From positions 62,001-126,000 of the forward strand of contig CAWACX010000001.1 in NCBI GenBank assembly GCA_963780755.1: 64,000 bases of DNA, written 5' to 3'. This DNA is from JALYNX01 sp963780755. Lineage in GTDB: Bacteria; Actinomycetota; Acidimicrobiia; Spongiisociales; ZC4RG35. Shown in pieces: positions 49,843 through 58,575 of the stretch. A model generated the notes under the pieces. It was not told where the DNA came from and ran no database searches. It saw only the letters and a program-made list of their open reading frames with translations. The first letter of the stretch is position 1. Every line of letters begins with the position of its first letter. A program made the translations under genes and the position numbers.

Positions 49843-50244
49843 GGAGGCAACCGCCTTCGCGATCATCTCCTCCAGGACCTGCTGGTCCACGTCCTCCAGC
49901 CGCTTGATGTAGAGGCATGACTTGCCGGTGCTGTGCTTGCCCAGCCGATCGAGAAATGCGTTGTACTCGGAGGCGACGTCGCTCAACGACAGGTAGAGGG
50001 TCAGGTTCTGCTTGCGAGGCGAGAAGCCCACTTTGAACCAGTCACCCTCGGTGCCGGCCTTGGACCGGTAGTGGAACTCTCCGAACCCGACGATGCTCGG
50101 CCCCCACATCTTCGGCTTGGCACCGGTGATGCGGCCCATCATCTTCGACAACGTCTTGCTGTCCTTGCGTTGGCCCTCGTCGGGGATCGCGTCGAGGAAT
50201 TCGGAGACGCTGGAGCCGGTCTTCTGAGTCTTGAGCTCGGCCAT
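49831..50244 (-). CDS. DUF1801 (YdhG-like) domain protein
   Basis: A 137-aa protein with the DUF1801 features: VSEFLDAIPDEGQRKDSKTL, MWGPSIVGFGEFHY, WFKVGFSPRKQNLTLYL and CLYIKRLEDVD. The structure of this family is known but its function is not. It overlaps the end of the acyl-CoA dehydrogenase gene by 12 bp (convergent). It is probably a bystander in this cluster. Confidence 0.88.
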   Translation of the reverse strand: MAELKTQKTGSSVSEFLDAIPDEGQRKDSKTLSKMMGRITGAKPKMWGPSIVGFGEFHYRSKAGTEGDWFKVGFSPRKQNLTLYLSLSDVASEYNAFLDRLGKHSTGKSCLYIKRLEDVDQQVLEEMIAKAVASSAE

Positions 50245-50279
50245 AACTCAAAGCTATCAGAACCTCCTAGCGTGCCAAC

Positions 50280-51029
50280 ATGGCCGGCTTCCGGGATGAC
50301 TTCGAAGGCGACACGTTGGACGAGTCAGTCTGGTTCCCCTATTACCTGCCGGCGTGGAGCTCGCGTGAACTGACCAGAGCCGCCTATCGAATGACGGACT
50401 CGAGTCTCACGCTGGACATCCCGGCCGACAGAACTCTGTGGTGCGCTGACGAGCATCCTGTCCCAATCCGGGTCTCGGGTATTCAGTCAGGCAGCCGTTC
50501 GGGGCCGGTCGGGTCGAGCGCTGGACAGCAGCGGTTTCGGGACACCCTCCGCGTTCGCGAGGAACAGCCACGGTTGGAAGGATGGCTGCCCACCGGCGGA
50601 CGAGCGGAGATCCGATGCCGGATGGATCTGTCGCCGCGGTCGATGGCGGCGATGTGGATGGCCGGATTCGAGGAGAATCCCGATGATGCCGGCGAGCTTT
50701 GCGTCGTCGAGGTATTCGGAAAAGGGATTGCCAGAGGCTCGGCTGAGGTGGGGGTCGGAATCAAGAAGGTGAATGATCCGCGGCTGGCGCACGACTTCGT
50801 GAGCCCACGTCTCGAAATCGACGTTTCCGAGTACCACGTGTACGCAGTCGAGTGGGATGCCGACCAGGCAGAGTTCTTCGTCGACGGTCAGGTGATCCAC
50901 GCCTCTCGCAAACCACCTACCTATCCGATGCAGGCAATGCTGGCGGTCTTCGACTTCCCGGAGTGGGGTTCCGGCAGCGACGATCATCTCATTCCGTCGT
51001 TTGCCATCGACTGGGTGGCTGGAACCTGA
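50280..51029 (+). CDS. Glycoside hydrolase family 16-like concanavalin-type protein
   Basis: A 249-aa jelly-roll protein. MAGFRDDFEGDTLDESVWFPYY is the usual GH16 opening, and HVYAVEWDADQAEFFVDGQVIH is the conserved back strand. The active-site strand reads ELCVVEVFG: both glutamates (E139, E144) are present, but the family aspartate between them is Cys141. Catalysis may be reduced or the protein may bind rather than cut glycans. No signal peptide is visible, so it is probably cytoplasmic. It does not obviously belong with the catabolic genes around it. Confidence 0.78.
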   Translation: MAGFRDDFEGDTLDESVWFPYYLPAWSSRELTRAAYRMTDSSLTLDIPADRTLWCADEHPVPIRVSGIQSGSRSGPVGSSAGQQRFRDTLRVREEQPRLEGWLPTGGRAEIRCRMDLSPRSMAAMWMAGFEENPDDAGELCVVEVFGKGIARGSAEVGVGIKKVNDPRLAHDFVSPRLEIDVSEYHVYAVEWDADQAEFFVDGQVIHASRKPPTYPMQAMLAVFDFPEWGSGSDDHLIPSFAIDWVAGT

Positions 51030-51083
51030 CTCGAGTAGGAGCCGCGCCGGCGGACGTGTGGAAATCTCAGGTCTAACCGAGGT

Positions 51084-52265
51084 TCAGGCCTTCAGCTCCC
51101 GCTGCGGGACCTTCGGGACGACCAGGCCTTCGCCGAGGTAGGCGTGGGCCATGATCCCGAGGAACTGGTACACGGTGCCCTCCCACCCACTCAGGGGGCC
51201 GGGACGGTATCCCCGGTTCTTCACGCCCCTCATCACGGCCTCGCAAGCGGTCCAGTCTTCCCGGTTGGTGATGTCCCAGAAGTCGACTGCGTACGAAGGG
51301 TCGAATCCTTCGAGCTCGAACGCTTCCGGCGGGAACAGCCATGAGCACTCGATGAACGTCTGCCCGGTGGAGAGAGGGGTGAGCCGGTGGGTCATCACGT
51401 AGTCGGGGTGTATCGACAGCAGGAAGTTGGGCATCACGGTGAGGTACCACACGTGACGGGCCAGGTCGTCGTCGATTAGCCGGAAGTTGACGCCCTTCGA
51501 GGCTCCGTCGAGAGACATCGTCACCGCATGGTCCTTGAGTTCCATCGTCCCTCCGCACCACATGCCGGTAGGGATGTGGTCGTAGCCGCTGTCCGGCGGG
51601 GTCACCTCACAGAGCTCGGGGTGGATCGTGGAGCAGTGGTAGCACTCGTTGTAGTTCTCCACGACGATCTTCCAATTGGCCTCGACCACGTAGGAATGGG
51701 TGACCGCGGGGATCAGTCGGTCCAGCTCGTAGGGGGCGGTGATTTCGGGCAGGTTGCCCAACTGAGCATCGAGTGGGCCCGCATGGCCGGAGAGATCGAC
51801 CCAGAGCCAGCCGCCAAAGGTCGCAATTCCCAGCTCGGCGAGCGGGTAGTCCGCGGTGTCGAAGTCGTCGCTCTGGGTGAACCGGGGTGCTTGGCGGAGG
51901 GTTCCATCGAACCGGTACGCCCAGCTGTGATATGGGCATCGGATCTGGCGGGCGTCGAAGGCTTCACCGACTGGTGCAAGCTCGTGGCCGCGGTGACGGC
52001 AGACATTGGAGAAGGCGCGCAGGGTGCCGTCCTTCTCCCGGCTGAGCAGGACGCTCTCGCCGGAAACGTCGACAGCGCGAAGCTGGCCGGGCATCAACAC
52101 CTCGTCGAGGCGCCCGACGCAAGTCCACATGGCCTGCCCGAGGTTCTCCGACTCCCAGGCGAGGACTTCGGGGGAGAGGTATGCGGCAGCGGGAAAGGTG
52201 AGGCTGGAACCGAAATCGCGCAACACATTTCGCACGTCTTCTTGGTGCAGCGGGGCAGGTGTCAA
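51084..52265 (-). CDS. Rieske-type oxygenase, large subunit (GbcA/CntA-like)
   Basis: A 393-aa enzyme starting at TTG 52265, chosen because AGGAGGG lies 6 bp before it. The Rieske 2Fe-2S ligands are CRHRGHELAP (C89, H91) and CPYHSWAY (C110, H113). The mononuclear iron site has VENYNECYHCSTIHPEL (H210, H215). This resembles glycine-betaine and carnitine oxygenases, which hydroxylate an N-methyl or adjacent carbon. It needs a reductase partner, not found in the window. It is divergent from the aminotransferase gene, with a TetR-type operator in between. Confidence 0.9.
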   Translation of the reverse strand: MTPAPLHQEDVRNVLRDFGSSLTFPAAAYLSPEVLAWESENLGQAMWTCVGRLDEVLMPGQLRAVDVSGESVLLSREKDGTLRAFSNVCRHRGHELAPVGEAFDARQIRCPYHSWAYRFDGTLRQAPRFTQSDDFDTADYPLAELGIATFGGWLWVDLSGHAGPLDAQLGNLPEITAPYELDRLIPAVTHSYVVEANWKIVVENYNECYHCSTIHPELCEVTPPDSGYDHIPTGMWCGGTMELKDHAVTMSLDGASKGVNFRLIDDDLARHVWYLTVMPNFLLSIHPDYVMTHRLTPLSTGQTFIECSWLFPPEAFELEGFDPSYAVDFWDITNREDWTACEAVMRGVKNRGYRPGPLSGWEGTVYQFLGIMAHAYLGEGLVVPKVPQRELKA

Positions 52266-52303
52266 CGCAATCCCTCCTACGGGCGCCGGCCCCTCAGTGT
52301 ATC

Positions 52304-52319
52304 CTGAACGGCGAGTCAG
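52304..52319. promoter_or_regulatory. TetR-type operator site D (Rieske oxygenase / aminotransferase)
   Basis: CTGAACGGCGAGTCAG keeps CTGAA on the left and has GTCAG for TTCAG on the right. It lies in the 76-bp gap between the divergent starts, next to a -10-like TACACT read toward the oxygenase gene. Confidence 0.65.
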
Positions 52320-52341
52320 GATGCCGAAAGGAAGGTGACTC

Positions 52342-53709
52342 ATGCTCCCCGTGGATGATCGGATGTCCGGTGTTCTGGACCGTCTGATCGAAACAGAAGA
52401 GCGGAAGTTCTTGGAGCGGGCACCCGAGGCGACACGGATCGACTCGGTGGCACGGAAGTCGCTGGCCGGGGGAGTGACCTCCAGTTGGCAGATCTCACGT
52501 CCTCAGCCGATCTGGATAGATCGAGGCCTCGGATCCAGGGTCTGGGACGTCGATGGCAACGAGTACGTCGACCTCCACGGCGGCTACGGCGCCATGCTCG
52601 CCGGCCACGCCCACCCTGCCGTGGTCGCAGCGGTCACCGAGAGGGTGCGCAAGGGCACTCATTTCGCCCAGCCCACCGAGGATGCGATTGTCGTCGCCGA
52701 GGAGCTGGGCTCCCGTTACGGGTTCCCGCTGTGGCGGTTCGGCAACTCGGGCACCGAGGCCACCATGGACGCCATCCACCTGATGCGCGCCATCACCGGG
52801 CGTGATCTGATCATCAAGTTCGAGGGCGCCTATCACGGTCACCATGACTCGGTCATGGTCTCGGTATGGAACGAGGAAGACCTGGGGCCAGCCCTGCAGC
52901 CGGCGAGCATCGCGGCCGGCGGTGGGATCCCTGACGCCATCGTGGGGCTCACCCTGGTGGCGACCTTCAACGACCTGGAGGTGGTGTCGAGGATCTTCGA
53001 GGCCCACCCCGGTCAGATAGCGGGTGTCATCGTGGAGCCGATCCTCCAGAACTGCGGGGTGCTCCTGCCGATCGATGGCTTCCTCCAGGGCCTTCGCGAT
53101 CTGACCCGAAAGCACGACGCTCTGCTCACCTACGACGAGGTCAAGACCGGCCTAACCGCGGGCAAAGGTGGTGCCACCAGGAAGTTCGGCGTCCAACCCG
53201 ACATCGTCTGCCTGGCGAAGGCCCTCGGTGGAGGCCTCCCGATCTCGGCGATCGGTGGGACCGAGGAGGTGATGTCGGCGATCATCGACGGCACCTATGA
53301 GCAGGTCGGGACGTTCAACGGCAACCCACTGAGCATGGCGGCGGCGCGGGCCATGCTCAAAGAGGTGATGGTCGAGGATGCCTACACCAACCTGGCCCAC
53401 ATCCAGCAGCGGATGGAGAAGGGCGCCAACGAGGTCATCGGCCGTTACGGGCTGCCGGCCCATGTCGCCATGGCGGGGGCCAAGGGAAGTGTCATCTATT
53501 GCGAGGAGCCGATGCGCACCTACCGCGATTTTCTCGAGGTCGACGGCCGGTATGCCCAGGCAGCATGGCTCTATCAGTACAACAGAGGCGTCTTCCTCCC
53601 GCCCTGGGGCAAGGGAGAGCAGTGGCTGGTCTCCGTGGTCCACGGGGACGACGACGTGGACCGATACCTGGAGACGTTGGACGGTTTTGCGGCCACCATC
53701 ACCGCCTGA
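52342..53709 (+). CDS. Class III PLP aminotransferase / aminomutase (HemL-like)
   Basis: A 455-aa enzyme. It has the glycine-rich GGYGAMLAGHAHPAV, FGNSGTEATMDAIHLMRAITG, KFEGAYHGHHDSVM, LTYDEVKTG and the PLP-binding lysine K293 in VCLAKALGGGLPIS. HemL-like sequences include glutamate-1-semialdehyde aminomutase and many omega-aminotransferases; the latter is more likely in this catabolic setting. The ABC transporter ATPase gene follows 24 bp downstream, so the two are probably cotranscribed. A TetR-type operator precedes it. Confidence 0.88.
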   Translation: MLPVDDRMSGVLDRLIETEERKFLERAPEATRIDSVARKSLAGGVTSSWQISRPQPIWIDRGLGSRVWDVDGNEYVDLHGGYGAMLAGHAHPAVVAAVTERVRKGTHFAQPTEDAIVVAEELGSRYGFPLWRFGNSGTEATMDAIHLMRAITGRDLIIKFEGAYHGHHDSVMVSVWNEEDLGPALQPASIAAGGGIPDAIVGLTLVATFNDLEVVSRIFEAHPGQIAGVIVEPILQNCGVLLPIDGFLQGLRDLTRKHDALLTYDEVKTGLTAGKGGATRKFGVQPDIVCLAKALGGGLPISAIGGTEEVMSAIIDGTYEQVGTFNGNPLSMAAARAMLKEVMVEDAYTNLAHIQQRMEKGANEVIGRYGLPAHVAMAGAKGSVIYCEEPMRTYRDFLEVDGRYAQAAWLYQYNRGVFLPPWGKGEQWLVSVVHGDDDVDRYLETLDGFAATITA

Positions 53710-53733
53710 CCCTCACTTAGACTCGCCGGACTC

Positions 53734-54834
53734 ATGAGCGGCGTCGTCGAACTCGTAGACCTCGAGAAGAGCTTCGGTGATGCGGCGGCGGTTGACCGGA
53801 TAAATCTCGAGATCGCGAGCGGCGAGTTCTTCTCGCTCTTGGGCCCATCAGGCTGCGGTAAGACCACGACACTCCGGCTCATCGCCGGGTTCGAGCGACC
53901 CGACTCCGGGGCGATCCTGATCGATGGCGTCGACCAGGCCGGGACCCCTCCCCACAAGCGCCCGGTCAACACGGTGTTTCAGAGCTACGCCCTGTTCCCC
54001 CACATGGACGTGGCCTCGAACGTGGCCTTTGGCCTGCGCTACCAGGACGTGAGCAAGGCCGACCAGAAGCAGCGGGTGGGTGAGGCGCTGGAGAAGGTGC
54101 GTCTCGCGGGCTTCGAGACACGTAAGCCAACGCAACTCTCGGGTGGGCAACAACAGCGAGTGGCTCTGGCCCGGTCTCTGGTGCTAAATCCCTCGGTCCT
54201 GCTGCTGGATGAGCCGCTGGGGGCGCTCGACGCCAAATTGCGCAAGGCGCTCCAGGTGGAGTTGAAGAGCCTCCAGGAGGAGCTCGAGGTCACCTTCATC
54301 TACGTCACCCATGATCAGGAAGAGGCCCTGACCATGTCGGACCGGATGGCGGTGATGACCGAAGGCAAGATCGAGCAGTTGGGAACGCCGTCCGAGGTGT
54401 ACGAAACGCCGACTTCCAGCTACATCGCCGACTTTCTCGGCGTCTCCAACCTCATGTATGCCGATTGTGTCGGGGTAGGCCAGATCAATCTCGGCGGGAC
54501 GGTGCTCGCCTGCGTTGCGAAAGACGGGGCGATTGGCGAGGCCACGGTGAGCATCCGGCCGGAGCGGGTCGAGCTCCACCCACCCGACTTCGAAGGCGAC
54601 AATGTGTTGAAGGGTGAGATCGAGCGGGTGGTGTTCGCCGGACCCCTGCTCAACGTCCTGGTCAACATCGAAGAGGTGGGGATGATCCAGGTCACCATCC
54701 CTAATCAGGGCGCCGCCTTCACATGGGACTGGCCCGACCCGGTTGCCCTCCGCTTCCCCCCCGAAGCCCTTCGCATCGTGTCCGAGACCGGCACCGCAAC
54801 CGAAGAGCTCGACGCCGAGCCGGATCAGGAGTGA
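53734..54834 (+). CDS. potA: Polyamine-type ABC transporter ATPase
   Basis: A 366-aa ATPase. Walker A is GPSGCGKTTTLRLI (K43), the signature is LSGGQQQRVALARSL, Walker B is LLLDEPLGALD, and the H-loop is VTHDQEEAL. The C-terminal TOBE domain occupies about residues 280-350. The permeases and binding protein are encoded in a separate minus-strand operon nearby, so the complete transporter is present. Substrates in this family are spermidine/putrescine or other cationic amines. It follows the aminotransferase gene by 24 bp and overlaps the end of the WYL gene by 10 bp. Confidence 0.88.
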   Translation: MSGVVELVDLEKSFGDAAAVDRINLEIASGEFFSLLGPSGCGKTTTLRLIAGFERPDSGAILIDGVDQAGTPPHKRPVNTVFQSYALFPHMDVASNVAFGLRYQDVSKADQKQRVGEALEKVRLAGFETRKPTQLSGGQQQRVALARSLVLNPSVLLLDEPLGALDAKLRKALQVELKSLQEELEVTFIYVTHDQEEALTMSDRMAVMTEGKIEQLGTPSEVYETPTSSYIADFLGVSNLMYADCVGVGQINLGGTVLACVAKDGAIGEATVSIRPERVELHPPDFEGDNVLKGEIERVVFAGPLLNVLVNIEEVGMIQVTIPNQGAAFTWDWPDPVALRFPPEALRIVSETGTATEELDAEPDQE

Positions 54835-55772
54835 GTGGCCGCCAGCGAGCGGCCGATCTTCCGCAGCTCCTTGGCCAATTCCTCGGGCTCCTCGACCACG
54901 AAGTCCCAGGGAAAACTGATCAGATATCGGGCCAGCCAGTTCAGGTCATCGGCACCGATGACCAGTCGGGTCTCCTCCGGCCCAACGGCCTCCAGGACCC
55001 CCACGGTCGCTGGTATTGCATGAGCGGCCCGCTCCCGGGAGACGAGCAACCGGACCGAGCAGCGGTGGGTGTAGGCGTTGATCGCGACACCGCTATTGAC
55101 CAACTCAACGGGATCGGGCGCGGGACGCCGGGCCGAGCGCATCCCGGTCGCCTTGGGATCGGACACCCGATCCAGCCGGAAGGTTCGCCAGTCGTCACGG
55201 TCCAGGTCGAATGCCACCAGGTACCAGCGACGGCCGGTGTGGACCAGTTGCAGCGGCTCGATGTGCCTGTCGGAGCGCTTGCCTTCGTTGTCGGTGTAGG
55301 CGAAGCGCATGCGTTGTCGGGATCGGGCAGCCGAAGCGGCCAACGCCAAGGTCCCGTGGTCGGCGGAAGACGCCGATGTCCTGACTGTCGACACCGTCGC
55401 CTCGGAGATGTCCTCGAGTTGGGTCCGCAGGCGAGGGGGGAGGACGTGCTCCAGCTTGGATAGGGCGGACAGGGAAGCGTCTTCGAGGCCACCCACCGCG
55501 GTTGCCGCGGCGACCCGAAGCCCGAGGGCGACCGCCAGAGCCTCCTCGTCGTCGAGGAGGAGGGGAGGGAGCTTGCCGCCCGCGCCGAGCCGGTAGCCAC
55601 CGCCGGGCCCGGCCACCGCCTCCACCGGATACCCGAGGTCGCGGAGCCTGGTGATGTCGCGGCGCACGGTCCGCGTGGTGACCTCGAGGCGGCGCGCCAG
55701 GTCGTCTGCGGTCCAATCGATGCGACCTTCGAGGAGTCCCAGCAGTTTCAGCAACCGCTCAGCAGTGTCCAT
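54825..55772 (-). CDS. WYL-domain transcriptional regulator (DeoR-type HTH)
   Basis: A 315-aa regulator. The N-terminal winged helix includes WTADDLARRLEVTTRTVRRDITRLRDLGYPVEAV with GGGYRLGAGG; the WYL domain from about residue 140 has HIEPLQLVHTGRRWYLVAFDLDRDDWRTFRLDRV. A C-terminal extension follows. WYL domains sense ligands, often nucleic-acid derived. A 23-bp palindrome lies directly upstream and also faces a divergent small gene, so autoregulation is likely. Confidence 0.9.
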   Translation of the reverse strand: MDTAERLLKLLGLLEGRIDWTADDLARRLEVTTRTVRRDITRLRDLGYPVEAVAGPGGGYRLGAGGKLPPLLLDDEEALAVALGLRVAAATAVGGLEDASLSALSKLEHVLPPRLRTQLEDISEATVSTVRTSASSADHGTLALAASAARSRQRMRFAYTDNEGKRSDRHIEPLQLVHTGRRWYLVAFDLDRDDWRTFRLDRVSDPKATGMRSARRPAPDPVELVNSGVAINAYTHRCSVRLLVSRERAAHAIPATVGVLEAVGPEETRLVIGADDLNWLARYLISFPWDFVVEEPEELAKELRKIGRSLAATHS

Positions 55773-55792
55773 CCACTGTCATTGTACGCGTT

Positions 55793-55815
55793 ATGCGGAC
55801 AGTATCTGTCCGCAT
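55793..55815. promoter_or_regulatory. 23-bp perfect palindrome, probable WYL operator
   Basis: ATGCGGACAG-TAT-CTGTCCGCAT has perfect 10-bp arms and lies 20-43 bp before the WYL start. A -10-like TACAAT for the WYL gene abuts it. The divergent small gene starts 40 bp on the other side. Confidence 0.7.
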
Positions 55816-55854
55816 CTTCCCGTATGGTTCCGAGACGTGATCAGGAGGAGTGAG

Positions 55855-56043
55855 ATGCATCCATTCGCTAGCTACGAAGTGGCCATGGGCATCGTCGACG
55901 AGATAAGAGTCGGGTCCGAGCGTGCCTGGTGGTTCCGTCGCCCGGGCAAGGGAGAGTCGAAGCAGCTGCCATCGGCGGACACCGAGTTGGCTCTGCTGGT
56001 AGCGACTGAGGAGACATCCCAGACCGAGTCGATCGGGGCCTGA
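55855..56043 (+). CDS. Small hypothetical protein, 62 aa
   Basis: An ATG with the strong ribosome site AGGAGGAG precedes MHPFASYEVAMGIVDEIRVG. There is no signal or membrane helix, and the middle is basic (RRPGKGESKQ). The stop touches the GNAT start (GTG directly follows), suggesting co-translation. It is probably controlled by the divergent WYL regulator. Family unknown. Confidence 0.6.
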   Translation: MHPFASYEVAMGIVDEIRVGSERAWWFRRPGKGESKQLPSADTELALLVATEETSQTESIGA

Positions 56044-56658
56044 GTGGATTGGTCCCTTGTCGTCCCGATCGATGGCGGGTCGATCGCCACTCACCCACTG
56101 ACATCGGATCGGCTGACCGACCTCGACCAGGTGTTCGGAGAAGCCGGTGTGGCCCGCCGCTGCTATTGCATGCACTGGCGGCGACCCGACGGTGGGTACC
56201 CAGACCGGAGGCCGAACCGTGACCGGTATGGCGATCGGGTTGCGGAGGGTGAGCCACCGGGGCTGGTCGGTTACCTCGACGGGCTGCCGGTGGGCTGGGT
56301 CCAGGTCGGGCCCCGGGCGGAATTCCCGACACTGGACCGATCGAGATTGCTCCGTGCAGTCGATGATGAAGAAACCTGGTCGGTCAACTGCTTCGTGACC
56401 CGTGTCGGATATCGACGTCGAGGCGTGGCGAGTGCGATGTTGGCCGCGGCGAGGGCGTTCGCCACGCACCATGGCGCCGAACTGGTCGAGGGCTACCCGG
56501 TGGACGGCGATCGGTCGTCCTCGGTCGACTATTTCACTGGAACGCTGGGGATGTTCGAGGAAGGAGGGATTCGTGGAGGTCCTTCGCCGGAATCCGACGC
56601 GACCGATCGTGAGGCTCAGGTTGTCCCCCTGTCAAGGGGGGACCGCCGAACGCAGTGA
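56044..56658 (+). CDS. GNAT N-acetyltransferase, frame interrupted near 56566
   Basis: Most of the GNAT fold is in this frame: CYCMHWRRPDGG, the GLVGYLDGLPVGWVQVGP strand, CFVTRVGYRRRGVASAMLAAA and the acetyl-CoA loop. The last strand should read GFVEVLRRNPTRPIVRLRL, but it is found one base out of frame after GMFEEG; removing one G near 56566 joins it. The current frame ends at TGA 56658 in unrelated residues. The restored frame runs into a repeat element without a stop. The substrate is unknown. Confidence 0.7.
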   Translation: MDWSLVVPIDGGSIATHPLTSDRLTDLDQVFGEAGVARRCYCMHWRRPDGGYPDRRPNRDRYGDRVAEGEPPGLVGYLDGLPVGWVQVGPRAEFPTLDRSRLLRAVDDEETWSVNCFVTRVGYRRRGVASAMLAAARAFATHHGAELVEGYPVDGDRSSSVDYFTGTLGMFEEGGIRGGPSPESDATDREAQVVPLSRGDRRTQ

Positions 56659-56710
56659 GGCGAGGGGGGTTGACAGCCCTCAACGCTCGCTCCGCTCGCT
56701 GGGGAGGGAG
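56623..56710. repeat. REP-like palindromic element
   Basis: Three dyads are packed together: GTCCCCC-TGTCAA-GGGGGGAC (one extra G), GTTGA-CAGCCC-TCAAC at 56669-56684, and a CGCTCGCTCCGCTCG stretch. It lies between the GNAT and potC gene ends. I see no second copy in this window. It resembles short GC-rich intergenic repeats in other bacteria. Confidence 0.5.
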
Positions 56711-56713
56711 AAA

Positions 56714-57616
56714 TTACATCTCGAAGCCGGCCACTGACTCCAGGGCCGAGCCGTCTCCACCGCTCCGCTTGTTCAGGGCCTTGAACATGAGGCCGGCAAT
56801 CACGATCGCCCCGATCGTGATCACCATGAGGATGGTGGCCAGCGCGTTGAGCGAGGGCGGAGGGGCGAGACGAGCCCCGGAGTAGAGCTGCACCGGGATG
56901 GTCACCGACTCGGCGCCGCCGAGAAGGAACTGGCTGATGACGAAGTCATCGATTGAGATAGCGAACACGATGGAGAGGCTGGCCAGCAAAGCCGGAGCGA
57001 GAAGCGGGAGTAGCACGCGGCGCATGGCTTCGAACTGTGATGCTCCGAGATCCATGGCAGCCTCCTCGTAGTCCCTCCCGATCGCGAAGAGGCGTCCCCG
57101 AACGATGATTACCACGAACGAGATCGAGAACGTGACATGTCCGAGGAACTGGGTCCAGGTCCCGAAGGGGACGAAGTCGTACACCTCCGCGAAGACCAGG
57201 AACAGGGCCACGCCCATCACGATCTCCGGCGTGACCAGCGGAATCAGCATCAGGAGATTTGCGGATTTCACGCCGCGCCCTCTCCATCGCGCCAGCCCAA
57301 GTGCCAGGGCCACGCCGATCGGAGCTGCCACCAGCATGGTCAGGATGGCCAGCTTGAGGCTTTGGTTGAGGGCGAAGCGCAGGGACGGGTCGTAGAGCAC
57401 GGACTCTGCTGCAGCCGGTTCACCGACGTACCAGCGAGTGGAGAACCCCTGCCAGGTGCTTCGCGATCTGCCTGAATTGAACGAGAACAGAACCGCGATC
57501 CCTACCGGGATGATCGACCAGAGCACATAGAGCAGAGTCACCAGCGGCAGCATCCGGGACTTTCCCCAAGGGTTGGTGATCGCTGACCTCAACCGCGACG
57601 AGCTGGTGGTTGTCAT
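56714..57616 (-). CDS. potC: Polyamine-type ABC transporter permease (PotC-like)
   Basis: A 300-aa inner-membrane permease with six hydrophobic helices. The coupling motif EEAAMDLGASQFEAMRRVLLPLLAPALL is the usual EAA loop. The N-terminal helix is VTLLYVLWSIIPVGIAVLF. It overlaps the potB gene by 4 bp (ATGA) and is the last gene of the minus-strand transporter operon. It forms the channel with PotB, powered by the PotA-like ATPase encoded separately. Confidence 0.9.
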   Translation of the reverse strand: MTTTSSSRLRSAITNPWGKSRMLPLVTLLYVLWSIIPVGIAVLFSFNSGRSRSTWQGFSTRWYVGEPAAAESVLYDPSLRFALNQSLKLAILTMLVAAPIGVALALGLARWRGRGVKSANLLMLIPLVTPEIVMGVALFLVFAEVYDFVPFGTWTQFLGHVTFSISFVVIIVRGRLFAIGRDYEEAAMDLGASQFEAMRRVLLPLLAPALLASLSIVFAISIDDFVISQFLLGGAESVTIPVQLYSGARLAPPPSLNALATILMVITIGAIVIAGLMFKALNKRSGGDGSALESVAGFEM

Positions 57617-58557
57617 TCTCGGGCCTCCTGCGAGGCGCGATTGATCGATCGCAGGTAATAGATCATCAACCCGGCGATGAAGATCATCAGGATGATGGTC
57701 AGTGCGGCGCCGACCGCGCCGCCGCTCGTGGTCTGATTTATGAACTGGTCGATGGTGTTGCCGTACATTCGGGTGCGGGGCGACCCCGACAGGAGATTCG
57801 GGGTGTAGTAGTCGCCGAACATGGGGAGCATGATGATGACCAGGCCCCCGAGCACCCCATTGCGGGACAGAGGCCAGGTGACCCGCCAGAAGGTCTGGGC
57901 ATTGTTGGCCCCGAGATCACGAGAAGCCTCCAGGGTCGCTTCGTCGATGCGATCGAGGGCGGCGAATAGCGGGAGGATGAAAAAGGGGATATAGCCATAG
58001 ACCAGGCCGAGGATCACCACGATGTGGTTGCCCGCCAGCCAATCGGGCGGCACGAAGTCGATCGAGAACCAACTCGCGATGGTGGTCAGCCAGCGGTTGA
58101 CTTGGCCGTCCGGGCTCAGGAGGTTCACCCAGGACATCATTCGCATCAGGTAGTTGATCCAGAACGGGGCCAGGATCAGGAGCAGCCACAGCCATCGCCA
58201 ACGTCCCGCCCTCCGAGAGACGAAGTAGGCGACCGGATATCCGACGACCAGGCAAACAAGAGAAGCTATCAAGACATAGGCAAGAGTCCGGAGGGCTATC
58301 ACACCCAACTGGCCACCGAACAGCTCTGCGAATGCCTCGGCCATAACGGTCAGGTCCCAGTAGAAGGGGTTCCACTCCGGGGTGGCGCGTTGCAGGATGG
58401 GATCGAGTTGGCCCATCGCGATTGCAAACACCGCATAGAACGGGACCAGGAAGAGGAGAATCAGCCAGAGCACCCCGGGAAGAGCGAAGCCGGGCCACAC
58501 CCATCGCCTCTGTCCGACGGTGTCGTAATCGGCACCGGAAGCGAGATTGGTGGGCAT
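57613..58557 (-). CDS. potB: Polyamine-type ABC transporter permease (PotB-like)
   Basis: A 314-aa permease with six or seven membrane helices. The EAA loop reads EATLEASRDLGANNAQTFWRVTWPLSRNGVLGG. The N-terminus begins MPTNLASGADYDTVG, with the first helix near PGVLWLILLFLVPFYAVFAI. It lies between the binding-protein gene (18 bp upstream) and potC (4-bp overlap), so the three are one operon. Confidence 0.9.
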   Translation of the reverse strand: MPTNLASGADYDTVGQRRWVWPGFALPGVLWLILLFLVPFYAVFAIAMGQLDPILQRATPEWNPFYWDLTVMAEAFAELFGGQLGVIALRTLAYVLIASLVCLVVGYPVAYFVSRRAGRWRWLWLLLILAPFWINYLMRMMSWVNLLSPDGQVNRWLTTIASWFSIDFVPPDWLAGNHIVVILGLVYGYIPFFILPLFAALDRIDEATLEASRDLGANNAQTFWRVTWPLSRNGVLGGLVIIMLPMFGDYYTPNLLSGSPRTRMYGNTIDQFINQTTSGGAVGAALTIILMIFIAGLMIYYLRSINRASQEARE

Positions 58558-58575
58558 GCCCTCTAGGCGCCGGGG

